A DNA stretch of 64,000 bases from DAIMFL01 sp964372215. Its GTDB lineage: Bacteria; Pseudomonadota; Alphaproteobacteria; Dongiales; Dongiaceae. A program made the translations under genes and the position numbers. Positions within the stretch are counted from its first letter, which is position 1, and each line of letters begins with the position of its first letter. Where the stretch lies: contig CAYJQC010000023.1 in NCBI GenBank assembly GCA_964372215.1, positions 10,301-74,300 on the forward strand, read 5' to 3'. Of this stretch, positions 25,402-33,861 are shown one piece after another. The notes under the pieces were generated by a model. It searched no databases, was not told where the DNA came from, and worked only from the letters and a program-made list of their open reading frames with translations.

Positions 25402-25417
25402 TTAACCAAGATTTAAC
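25402..25417 (+). promoter_or_regulatory. CtrA-type binding site
   Basis: TTAACCAAGATTTAAC, an exact match to the CtrA consensus TTAA-N7-TTAAC. TTTAAC (25412-25417) with TTATGG (25434-25439, 16-bp spacing) would make a weak promoter reading towards the terminator at 25513. Binding is not shown by sequence alone. Confidence 0.65.
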
Positions 25418-25445
25418 GAACTGCTTCTAGGGTTTATGGCGGATG

Positions 25446-25545
25446 GTTCCTGTCTAGGGACTTTCTCTTGGGTCGCTTTCCGATCCTTGTTGACGCCTCC
25501 CTGTCTAACTCGACCGCCGGCTCCAACAGCCGGCGGTTTTTTCTT
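25446..25545 (+). ncRNA. Candidate small RNA under the CtrA box
   Basis: About 100 nt from the expected start of transcription to a textbook terminator. It has no ribosome site followed by a plausible reading frame. The sequence holds two related words, CCTGTCTAGGGA (25449-25460) and CCTGTCTAACT (25500-25510). The 5' end is an estimate. It could instead be the first part of a metY leader. Confidence 0.4.
25513..25545 (+). terminator. Strong intrinsic terminator
   Basis: 10-bp stem ACCGCCGGCT/AGCCGGCGGT, loop CCAAC, then six T, C and TTT. Confidence 0.85.
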
Positions 25546-25624
25546 TGGCCCAATCGGCGCGGCCGTCGCTCCGTCGCCTGCCAGCGGATTGTCGCGTCTG
25601 CAGGCGAAAGTCCGGAATCTCCGC

Positions 25625-25739
25625 TTGACGCGAAACTGCCCGCCAACCTAATTTTTCGTTCCGGCAAGTTAGACAGGCTGAGGCAACAACAAGACTTGAG
25701 AGGGCCGCCCCCGAAAGGGTGAGCGGCCCTCCGTCTTTT
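25625..25739 (+). ncRNA. Second candidate RNA or metY leader attenuator
   Basis: TTGACG (25625-25630) and TAATTT (18-bp spacing) could form a promoter. The RNA would begin near 25660 and end at the terminator 25701-25739. It carries AGTTAGACAGG (25667-25677), exactly complementary to CCTGTCTAACT in the RNA upstream. It may be a trans partner of that RNA or an attenuator of metY, whose start is 69 bp past the terminator. Confidence 0.35.
25701..25739 (+). terminator. Intrinsic terminator before metY
   Basis: 8-bp stem AGGGCCGC/GCGGCCCT with an inner CCC-GAAA-GGG hairpin, followed by CCGTCTTTT. Its place 69 bp before metY suggests attenuation. Confidence 0.75.
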
Positions 25740-25807
25740 CGGGCGATACTCCTCCTCCACGACCCGTCGCACGTCTTCACCGTCTTCGCCGCTTCGAGCG
25801 AGTCGTC

Positions 25808-27103
25808 ATGGCCGACCCCAAGTTCCTGCGCTTCGACACGATGAGCCTGCATGCCGGCCAGCAGCCGGATCCGGTGACCGGCGCCCGGGCGGTGCCGATC
25901 TACCAGACCACCTCCTACGTGTTCCGCGACACCGATCACGCCGCCGCGCTGTTCGATCTCGAGCGGCCCGGCTACATCTATTCGCGCATCGCCAATCCGA
26001 CCGTCGCGGTGCTCGAGGAGCGCATCGCCGCGCTCGAGGGCGGCGTCGGCGCGGTCTGCACCGCGAGCGGCCAGGCCGCGTTGCATCTCGCGATCGTGAC
26101 GCTGATGGGGGCGGGCGGACACATCGTCGCCTCGTCCTCGCTCTATGGCGGCACCTCGAACATGCTGAAGCTGACGCTGCCGCGCTTCGGCATCACCACG
26201 ACCTTCGTCAATCCGCGCGATCTCGACGGCTTCCGCAGTGCGATCCGGCCGGAGACGCGCCTGGTGTTCGGCGAGACCCTGGGCAATCCGGGACTCGAGG
26301 TGCTCGACCTGCCGGTGGTGGCGGCGATCGCGCACGATGCCGGCCTGCCCTTGATGATCGACTCCACGTTCTCGACGCCCTATCTCAACCGGCCGATCGA
26401 GCACGGCGCCGACATCGTCTTGCATTCCGCGACCAAATGGCTGGGCGGCCATGGCGTGGCGATCGCCGGCGTGGTGGTCGACGGCGGCCGCTTCGACTGG
26501 GAGGCGTCCGGCAAGTTCCCCACGCTGACCGAGCCCTATGACGGCTATCACGGCATCGACTTCGCCGAGGAGTTCGGGCCGCACGCGTTCTGCGCCCGGG
26601 CCCGCGCCGAGGGCCTACGCGACTTCGGCGCCTGCCTCAGCCCGCAGCACGCCTTCTACATCCTGCAGGGCGTCGAGACCCTGCCGCTCCGGGTCGCGCG
26701 TCATGTCGAGAACACCGCGAAGGTGGTGGATTTTCTCGAGCGGCATGCCGCGGTCGACTGGGTCGCCTATCCCGGCCTGGCCGGGCATCCCGACCATGCG
26801 CTGGCGCGAAAGCTGTTTCCGAAGGGCTGCGGCTCGATGGTCGCCTTCGGCATCAAGGGTGGCCGGGCCGCCGGCGCGCGCTTCATCAACGCGGTGCGCC
26901 TGGCCTCGCATCTCGCCAATGTCGGCGACGCCAAGACGCTGGTGATCCATCCCGCCAGCACCACCCATCAGCAGATGAATGCGGCGGCGCTCGCGGCCGC
27001 CGGAGTCGGCGAGGACATGGTGCGGCTCTCGGTCGGGCTGGAAGACGCGGCCGATATCATCGACGACCTCGGACAGGCGCTGCGCGTCTCCCAGAAGGCG
27101 TGA
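25808..27103 (+). CDS. metY: O-acetylhomoserine sulfhydrylase family enzyme
   Basis: A 431-residue PLP enzyme of the Cys/Met metabolism family. It makes homocysteine from O-acetylhomoserine and sulfide. Motifs: LHAGQQPDP, PIYQTTSYVF, YSRIANPTVAVLEERIAALEGG, ASSSLYGGTSNML, and the PLP lysine in LHSATKWLGGHG. HPASTTHQQ and SVGLEDAADI close the domain. The length and the YDGYHG segment fit MetY/Cys-type enzymes of about 430 residues better than the shorter MetZ. Regulation may involve the terminated leader upstream. Confidence 0.93.
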   Translation: MADPKFLRFDTMSLHAGQQPDPVTGARAVPIYQTTSYVFRDTDHAAALFDLERPGYIYSRIANPTVAVLEERIAALEGGVGAVCTASGQAALHLAIVTLMGAGGHIVASSSLYGGTSNMLKLTLPRFGITTTFVNPRDLDGFRSAIRPETRLVFGETLGNPGLEVLDLPVVAAIAHDAGLPLMIDSTFSTPYLNRPIEHGADIVLHSATKWLGGHGVAIAGVVVDGGRFDWEASGKFPTLTEPYDGYHGIDFAEEFGPHAFCARARAEGLRDFGACLSPQHAFYILQGVETLPLRVARHVENTAKVVDFLERHAAVDWVAYPGLAGHPDHALARKLFPKGCGSMVAFGIKGGRAAGARFINAVRLASHLANVGDAKTLVIHPASTTHQQMNAAALAAAGVGEDMVRLSVGLEDAADIIDDLGQALRVSQKA

Positions 27104-27129
27104 GCGGAGCAGGGCGGGGACATCCGGCA

Positions 27130-27924
27130 ATGGAGATCACGGTCGACGGGCGACGCGTCTTCGCCGCGACGGGGGGCGAGACGTTCGACGTGGGCCGGCC
27201 CGCGGTGGTGCTGATCCACGGCGCCGGCATGGACCACACGGTGTGGAGCCTGCAGGCGCGCTATCTCGCCCATCACGGCCATGGCGTGCTCGCCGTCGAC
27301 CTGCCGGGCCACGGCCGCTCGTCCGGGCCGCTGCTCGACTCGATCGGGTCGATGGCCGACTGGATCGGCCGGCTGCTCGATGCGGCTTCGCTGCCGAAGG
27401 CGGCGCTGGTCGGCCATTCCATGGGGGCGCTGGTCGCGCTCGAGGCGACCGGGCGCATGCCGGACCGGGTGTCCCATCTGGCGCTGCTCGGCATCGCGCC
27501 GTCGATGCCGGTGCATCCGGATCTGCTGGCCGCCGCCAATCAGAATCTCGCCCTGGCCTCCGAGCTCGTCACCTCCTGGGGCTTCGGGCCGAGCGGCCAT
27601 CTCGGGCGCAACCCGTCGCCCGGGTTGTGGATGATGGGCGGCGCCTATCGGCTGCTGGAGCACGCGCCCGCCGGCGTCCTGGCCAACGACCTCGGGGCCT
27701 GCGCCCTGTACCTGGACGCGCCGGCGGCGGCGACCAGGGTCGACTGCCCGACCCTGCTGCTGCTTGGCGCCGACGACCGCATGACGCCGGCCAAGAAGGG
27801 GTGCGAGCTCGCCTCCTCGATCCCTGGCGCCGCGGCCCGCGTGCTTCCCGGCATCGGCCACATGGTGATGACCGAGGCGCCGGACGAGACCATCGACGCG
27901 CTCGTCGACCTGCTGCGGCGCTGA
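27130..27924 (+). CDS. Alpha/beta hydrolase
   Basis: A 264-residue serine hydrolase fold. Oxyanion region VVLIHGAGMDHTVW, nucleophile Ser in VGHSMGALVALE, Asp in LLGADDRMTP and His in PGIGHMVMTE. Substrate is unknown. The ATG at 27130 starts the first beta strand (EITVDGRRVF). The stop is followed after 14 bp by a strong hairpin. It may be co-transcribed with metY, 26 bp upstream, so a role in sulfur metabolism is possible but unproven. Confidence 0.9.
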   Translation: MEITVDGRRVFAATGGETFDVGRPAVVLIHGAGMDHTVWSLQARYLAHHGHGVLAVDLPGHGRSSGPLLDSIGSMADWIGRLLDAASLPKAALVGHSMGALVALEATGRMPDRVSHLALLGIAPSMPVHPDLLAAANQNLALASELVTSWGFGPSGHLGRNPSPGLWMMGGAYRLLEHAPAGVLANDLGACALYLDAPAAATRVDCPTLLLLGADDRMTPAKKGCELASSIPGAAARVLPGIGHMVMTEAPDETIDALVDLLRR

Positions 27925-27938
27925 CCGTCGAAAAGGAT

Positions 27939-27967
27939 GAGGCCGGGTGGAATGCCCACCCGGCCTC
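27939..27967. terminator. Bidirectional terminator hairpin
   Basis: Perfect 12-bp stem GAGGCCGGGTGG/CCACCCGGCCTC with loop AATGC, between convergent genes. On the minus strand it is followed by ATCCTTTTCG, so it best serves the hsp20 transcript. Confidence 0.8.
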
Positions 27968-28018
27968 GGTTCGGACTCCGCCAGGGGAGGCGGTGCTATG
28001 GACGTTGTCGGCCCGGCG

Positions 28019-28483
28019 TTACGCCGCCTTGCCCTCGAGCACCGGCCGCGCCTTGGGCGCGCTGGTGTCGATCTTGATGCTGCGCGGCTTCATCGCCTCG
28101 GGGACCACGCGGGCAAGTTCGACATGCAGGAGGCCGTTCTCCAGCGCCGCGCCCTTGACCTCGATGAACTCGGCGAGATCGAAGCGGCGCTCGAAAGCCC
28201 GGCCGGCGATGCCGCGGTGCAGGAACTTGCGCTCCTCCTCGGCCTTCCTCGGCTTGCCGGAAATGACCAGCGTGTTGTCCTGGGCGGTGATCTCGATCTC
28301 GTCCTCGGCGAAGCCGGCCACCGCCATGGTGATGCGGTAGGCGTTCTCGCCGGTCTTCTCGATGTTGTAGGGCGGGTAGGACGGCGCGGCCTCGTCGACG
28401 CGGCTTGCGGCGTCCATCAGGCGGGTCATCCGGTCGAAACCGACGGTCGAGCGGAACAGGGGGGAAAAGTCGAAGCTACGCAT
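28019..28483 (-). CDS. Hsp20 family small heat-shock protein
   Basis: A 154-residue IbpA-like chaperone. The N-terminal arm is MRSFDFSPLFRSTVGFDRM. The alpha-crystallin domain runs about residues 35-130 (YRITMAVAGFAEDEIEITA through GLLHVELARVVPE). The C-terminal extension holds RSIKID, the IxI-type motif used in oligomer assembly. It binds unfolding proteins in the cytoplasm. The ATG at 28483 is 8 bp from GGAGG. The ATG at 28489 is too close. Upstream are a heat-shock promoter and a ROSE-type RNA thermometer. Confidence 0.95.
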   Translation of the reverse strand: MRSFDFSPLFRSTVGFDRMTRLMDAASRVDEAAPSYPPYNIEKTGENAYRITMAVAGFAEDEIEITAQDNTLVISGKPRKAEEERKFLHRGIAGRAFERRFDLAEFIEVKGAALENGLLHVELARVVPEAMKPRSIKIDTSAPKARPVLEGKAA

Positions 28484-28580
28484 GTCCATATCCTCCAGTT
28501 GAGCAACATGGTTGGGGGAGCGCATCCATCGCGGATCACGCCCCGGCACTCGGTCGGACCCGACATCGGCGTCCGTCCGA
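28484..28580 (-). promoter_or_regulatory. ROSE-type RNA thermometer in the hsp20 leader
   Basis: In the transcribed strand, the last hairpin (28486-28511) pairs CCAU with AUGG and UUGCUC with GAGGAU, leaving the G-G and U-U mismatches that define ROSE elements, and buries the GGAGG ribosome site. Upstream there is a perfect stem GGTCGGAC/GTCCGACC (28551-28580) and another GC-rich hairpin between them. The layout matches ROSE leaders of alphaproteobacterial small heat-shock genes. Confidence 0.8.
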
Positions 28581-28586
28581 CCCCTG

Positions 28587-28615
28587 ATCTGGGAACCCGC
28601 GGGCGCTCTTTCAAG
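28587..28615 (-). promoter_or_regulatory. RpoH (sigma32) promoter of hsp20
   Basis: CTTGAAA (28615-28609), 15-bp spacer, CCCAGAT (28593-28587), a good match to the heat-shock consensus CTTGAAA-N13-15-CCCCATnT. Transcription would start near 28580 and give a leader of about 95 nt. Confidence 0.75.
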
Positions 28616-28747
28616 GGTTGCGCCGTAGTCCCGGAAGCCCTTGAATCAGCGCGCTAACCGGGTCCAGCCCCGGGGCGGAACGCGGGCCAGGTCAAAGGAA
28701 ATCTTAAGACCGGCCCCCTAGTCTCGGCGCCGGCCAAACGAACCAAG

Positions 28748-29272
28748 ATGACCCGATTCCGGCACCGGCCCGGCGGCGTCTCTTCCGGCATGACGGGGCT
28801 ATGCGTGCAACACGGCGCCGCCACGATCACGTTCTTCGACCGCACCTTTGACGAGGCCTTCGACCTCCTCATCGAGGCGCGCGCCTACCTGTCGGAACGT
28901 CAGCGCCCCAGCCAGGATGAGCTGCCGCCCGCGGTGCGGCTGGTCGCCGGCTGCGAGACCATGCGGCTCACCGCCCGGCTGGTGCAGGTGATGGCCTGGC
29001 TGCTGGTGCAGCGGGCGGTTCATGCCGGCGAGATCGACGCCGCCGAGGCGGATGCGCCGCAGCGCCGGCTCGGCGGCCACGAGGTCTGCGCCGAGCCCGG
29101 TCCCTGGGACATCCATGCGCTGCCGCGCCGGCTGCAGATCCTGCTCGACCGCAGCCAGGCGCTCTACAACCGGGTCGCCCGGCTCGACGAGATGGCCCAT
29201 ATCCGCGCCTCCCAGGCGCGCGCCCGCGAGGCGGCGGCCGGCGCCGATTCGGCGCCGAACGGGGCCGGCTGA
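28748..29272 (+). CDS. rcdA: RcdA family protein (DUF1465), CtrA proteolysis adaptor
   Basis: A 174-residue helical protein of the RcdA/DUF1465 family. In Caulobacter RcdA, with CpdR and PopA, brings CtrA to ClpXP for degradation at the start of S phase. Signature segments: FDRTFDEAFDLLIEARAYL and ETMRLTARLVQVMAWLLVQ, then RAVHAGEI. LPRRLQILLDRSQALYNRVA closes the three-helix bundle. The start could also be the ATG at 28790, since neither has a strong ribosome site. A C-terminal Ala-rich tail is present. It is divergent from hsp20. Confidence 0.88.
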   Translation: MTRFRHRPGGVSSGMTGLCVQHGAATITFFDRTFDEAFDLLIEARAYLSERQRPSQDELPPAVRLVAGCETMRLTARLVQVMAWLLVQRAVHAGEIDAAEADAPQRRLGGHEVCAEPGPWDIHALPRRLQILLDRSQALYNRVARLDEMAHIRASQARAREAAAGADSAPNGAG

Positions 29273-29286
29273 CCAGGTAACGAAGA

Positions 29287-29314
29287 AGGGCGGGCTGCCT
29301 GCGCAACCCGCCCT
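29287..29314. terminator. Terminator between rcdA and rpmE
   Basis: Perfect 8-bp stem AGGGCGGG/CCCGCCCT, loop of 12, followed by GTCTGTTT on the plus strand and by TTCTTCGTT on the minus strand. It may serve both converging genes. Confidence 0.7.
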
Positions 29315-29368
29315 GTCTGTTTCGTCCCGGCCATTTCGTTCCGGGCTCCCGCGTGCGGGAGCCGCAGG

Positions 29369-29599
29369 CTACTTCTTGGCGCCGATGCCGATGCCCTGGA
29401 AGCGCTTGTTGAACTTGGCGAGCTGGCCGCCGGTATCCATCAGGCGATGGACGCCGGTCCAGGCCGGGTGCGACTTCGGGTCGATGTCGAGGCGCAGCGT
29501 GTCGCCCGGCTTGCCGTAGGTCGACCGGGTCTTGTAGGTGGTGCCGTCGGTCATCACCACGTTGATCTCGTGGTAGTTCGGATGGATGCCGTCCTTCAT
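29369..29599 (-). CDS. rpmE: 50S ribosomal protein L31
   Basis: A 76-residue ribosomal protein. It begins MKDGIHPNYHEINVVMTDGT and contains SHPAWTGVHRLMDTGGQLAK and FNKRFQGIG. It has no Cys, so it is a zinc-free form, as is usual in alphaproteobacteria. L31 bridges the subunits. The start follows GGGAG by 9 bp. A promoter lies about 150 bp upstream, giving a long leader. Confidence 0.96.
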   Translation of the reverse strand: MKDGIHPNYHEINVVMTDGTTYKTRSTYGKPGDTLRLDIDPKSHPAWTGVHRLMDTGGQLAKFNKRFQGIGIGAKK

Positions 29600-29745
29600 G
29601 GTGCCGCTCCCGACCCGGTGCTCCTGACGTGGCCCGCCGGTGGCGGCGAGGAACAGCGGTTCTGCCAGTGATTTCACAGAATTGCCGCGCCCGTCCGGCG
29701 CTGCGGGTCGGGGCGGGCAGGGCAATCCTGCGGCGAAGAGCCGGG

Positions 29746-29774
29746 GTTATAGCCAAGCGGACCGAACTGCGCAA
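29746..29774 (-). promoter_or_regulatory. Predicted rpmE promoter
   Basis: Minus strand: TTGCGC (29774-29769), 17-bp spacer, TATAAC (29751-29746). It would give an rpmE leader of roughly 140 nt. Confidence 0.55.
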
Positions 29775-29847
29775 GCCTGGGGGCGGCGCCCGGCGCCCCG
29801 GCGACATCGCCGCGCCTTGCCAGGGCGGCACCCCTCGGCTAGACCAA

Positions 29848-29890
29848 GATCGCCTCGGATCGTTTCAGTGCGATCCGACCATGCTCTAGG
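29848..29890. repeat. Dispersed repeat, copy A
   Basis: Contains GATCGCCTCGGATCG, then GATCCGACCATGCTCTAGG. The words CGCCTCGGAT and GATCCGnCCATGCTCTA recur at 50288-50360. CGGATCG and CGATCCG form a small hairpin. Confidence 0.5.
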
Positions 29891-30019
29891 GATGCTCGCG
29901 CCGCGCCCGGCCTTTCCTCGCCGGACCGGGGCGAATCGCCCGTATCCGCGGCCCCCGGGCCGCCCACCCGTTTCTGCGGCCCACCGGGCCGCCTGTCAGG
30001 ACGCCGAACCGCACACGGC

Positions 30020-31903
<1,884 letters not shown>

Positions 31904-31937
31904 TTCGCGTCCGCTCGCGGGCCCGCCGTGGGCGCGC

Positions 31938-32462
31938 TCACGGGCTGCGCGTCACCGGCGTCATGTCCGGAATATCGTAGCGGTCGAACCCCTCGTACGA
32001 TTCCACGGCGATGAAGCTGCCGGCCGGATCGTCGCCCCGTGCCAGCGGCAGGATGGCGAACTCGTAGGTCGCGACCCGGTCATCGGTGTAGCTCATCCGG
32101 TTTTCGCCGATGACTCCGATACGATGGGCGTGGACATGCGCATAGCACTGGGTCCACTCGACGCTGTCCCGCGTGTCGTAGGTCAGTTCGTCGAGATAGC
32201 GGCCGCTGAAATCCTGCCGGCTGAACTCGACGACGACGGTCCCGACCAGCCGGAAAAGCACGCGGAACGGAGTCGGCTGGATATCGCCGAGCAGGACGAA
32301 GGGCAGGATGTCCTTGATCTCCGCGGGGTCGACCTCGTTGCGCTGCGGCGGTACGCCGTCCCGGGGCGCGCCGCTCCAATACTCGAAGAGGCGGCGGGTC
32401 ACCCGCATGCGGGCCTGGGAAGCGGTTCGGAAAGGTTGTACGTCGGCCGGAAGTTCGATCAT
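31938..32462 (-). CDS. PAS-domain protein (PAS_5 type)
   Basis: A 174-residue protein that consists of little more than one PAS_5-type fold: RRLFEYWSGAPRDGVPPQRN, PAEIKDILPFVLLGD, FRVLFRLVGTVVVEF, DFSGRYLDEL, and a C-terminal strand YEFAILPLARG. Such free-standing PAS proteins are common in Rhodospirillales and have no known role. It has no output domain and no neighbour that would suggest one. It lies tail to tail with the ABC exporter. Confidence 0.85.
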   Translation of the reverse strand: MIELPADVQPFRTASQARMRVTRRLFEYWSGAPRDGVPPQRNEVDPAEIKDILPFVLLGDIQPTPFRVLFRLVGTVVVEFSRQDFSGRYLDELTYDTRDSVEWTQCYAHVHAHRIGVIGENRMSYTDDRVATYEFAILPLARGDDPAGSFIAVESYEGFDRYDIPDMTPVTRSP

Positions 32463-32517
32463 GCACGTGGGAGTATAGCAGAGCGTCCAGTATTGTGGCG
32501 TCTCCGGTCTCTTTATC

Positions 32518-33852
32518 TTACCGTTGGTCGAGCTTCAGCTCGATCCGGCGGTTGCGGCGATAGGCGTCCTCGGTGTCGCCATCGGCCAGCGGCTGGTATT
32601 CGCCGAAGCCGGCGGCGACCAGACGCTTGGCCGGCACGCCCTCGCTCTCCAGGAACTTCACCACCGAGATGGCGCGCGCCGTCGACAGCTCCCAGTTCGA
32701 CTTGAAGAGATAGGTGCTGATCGGCCGCTTGTCGGTATGGCCGTCGACCCGCAGGATCCAGTCGACCCCCGGCGGGATCTTCGCGGCGATCTCGAGCAGG
32801 GTCTCGGCGAACTGCGCGAGCTGGACCTTGCCGGGCTCGCCGATCTCGGCCGAACCGGTCTCGAACAGAACTTCGGACTGGAACACGAAGCGGTCGCCGA
32901 CGATCTGGATGTCGGGCCGCTCGCCCAGCACCTCGCGCAGCCGGCCGAAGAACTCCGAGCGGTAGCGCGCCAGTTCCTCGACCTTGCTGGCGAGCGCGGC
33001 GTTGAGCCGCTTGCCGAGGTCGACGATCTGCACGTCCTGCTCCTTGGCCTTGGCCTCGGAGACGTCGAGCGCCACCGACAGCCGGGCGAGCTGCTGGCGC
33101 AGCGCCAGGAGCTGGCGGTTCAGCAGCTCGACCCGGAGCTGCGCCTCCTTGCTGATTTCCTCCTGCTGGCCGAGCGCCACCACGGTGCGCTCGTTGTCCT
33201 CGCGCGCGCGCCGCTCGGCCTCGGTCAGCGCGGCGAGCTGCTGCTGGGCCGCCGCCAGCGCGGCCGCCTGCTCCTGCTGGGCCGCTTCCAGGGCCGCCGC
33301 CTTCTCCTCCTGCGCGGACAGCGCCTCGGCGCTCTGCGTCTCGGCGTCGCGCAGCTTGCGGATCAGGTCGTCGCGCAGGCTCTCCAGCACGGCGATGTCG
33401 TCGAGCAGCGCCTGGACCCGCGCGCGGTCGGCCTCGATCACTTTGTAGGCGTCCTCGAGCTTCTGGTCGGCGCCGGCGCCGGTCGACTGCGCCTCGGCCA
33501 GGCTCGAGGCGAGCTGGTCGCGCTCCTGGGTCACGACGGCGAGGCGCCGGCCGAGGTCGTCGCGGTCGGCGGTCGAGCTCTGCAGCTCGGCCGACAGCTC
33601 GGCGACGTTGAGCCGGAGGTCGGCATTGGCGCTGCGCTCAAGCGACAGCAGGTCGCCGAGCTCGGCGACCTGGCGGTTGAGCCGCTCCAGCGCCTCGTCG
33701 CGGCCGGTGAGCGCCTCGCTCAGGAAGAACTGGGCGATGACGAACACCATCAGCACGAAGATGACCACCATGAGCAACGTGCTGAGCACGTCGACATAGC
33801 CCGGCCAAGCGTCGAACTGCCGGCGGCGGCGCGCGCTCGAGGTGGCGGCCAT
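32518..33852 (-). CDS. MotB/OmpA-type peptidoglycan-binding stator-like protein with long coiled coil
   Basis: A 444-residue protein. One membrane helix near the N-terminus (about 19-44) carries an Asp (D21 in GYVDVLSTLLMVVIF) at the position of the proton-binding Asp of MotB and TolR. Residues about 50-310 are a long, charged, Ala- and Gln-rich coiled coil. The C-terminal OmpA domain (about 325-444) contains FETGSAEIG, VDGHTDKRPI and RNRRIELKL. It starts 9 bp after the MotA-like gene, so the two probably make one proton-driven complex. Its task is unknown. No flagellar genes are near. Confidence 0.88.
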   Translation of the reverse strand: MAATSSARRRRQFDAWPGYVDVLSTLLMVVIFVLMVFVIAQFFLSEALTGRDEALERLNRQVAELGDLLSLERSANADLRLNVAELSAELQSSTADRDDLGRRLAVVTQERDQLASSLAEAQSTGAGADQKLEDAYKVIEADRARVQALLDDIAVLESLRDDLIRKLRDAETQSAEALSAQEEKAAALEAAQQEQAAALAAAQQQLAALTEAERRAREDNERTVVALGQQEEISKEAQLRVELLNRQLLALRQQLARLSVALDVSEAKAKEQDVQIVDLGKRLNAALASKVEELARYRSEFFGRLREVLGERPDIQIVGDRFVFQSEVLFETGSAEIGEPGKVQLAQFAETLLEIAAKIPPGVDWILRVDGHTDKRPISTYLFKSNWELSTARAISVVKFLESEGVPAKRLVAAGFGEYQPLADGDTEDAYRRNRRIELKLDQR

Positions 33853-33861
33853 CGACGTGGC

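Larger units (their letters stand above)
25229..25807. other. RNA-rich intergenic region between the DUF1192 gene and metY
   Basis: 579 bp with no convincing protein gene and a visibly lower GC content. In order it holds a T-rich tract (25240-25258), a perfect CtrA box (25402-25417), a strong intrinsic terminator (25513-25545), an 11-bp inverted repeat with distant arms (25500-25510 and 25667-25677), a possible promoter (25625-25653) and a second terminator (25701-25739). The simplest reading is two short terminated RNAs, or a two-stage leader of metY. Confidence 0.6.
29600..30019. other. 420-bp gap between rpmE and the ABC exporter
   Basis: Divergent control region. It holds the predicted rpmE promoter (29746-29774), several GC-rich palindromes, and one copy of a dispersed repeat (29848-29890). 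No protein gene is convincing. No clear promoter for the ABC exporter was found. Confidence 0.6.

Noticed and set aside
25400..25807. SAM-II riboswitch upstream of metY
   Set aside because: A GATTTAAC word is present but belongs to the CtrA box. The GCUAAA-type 3' element and the flanking P1 stem of SAM-II could not be found.
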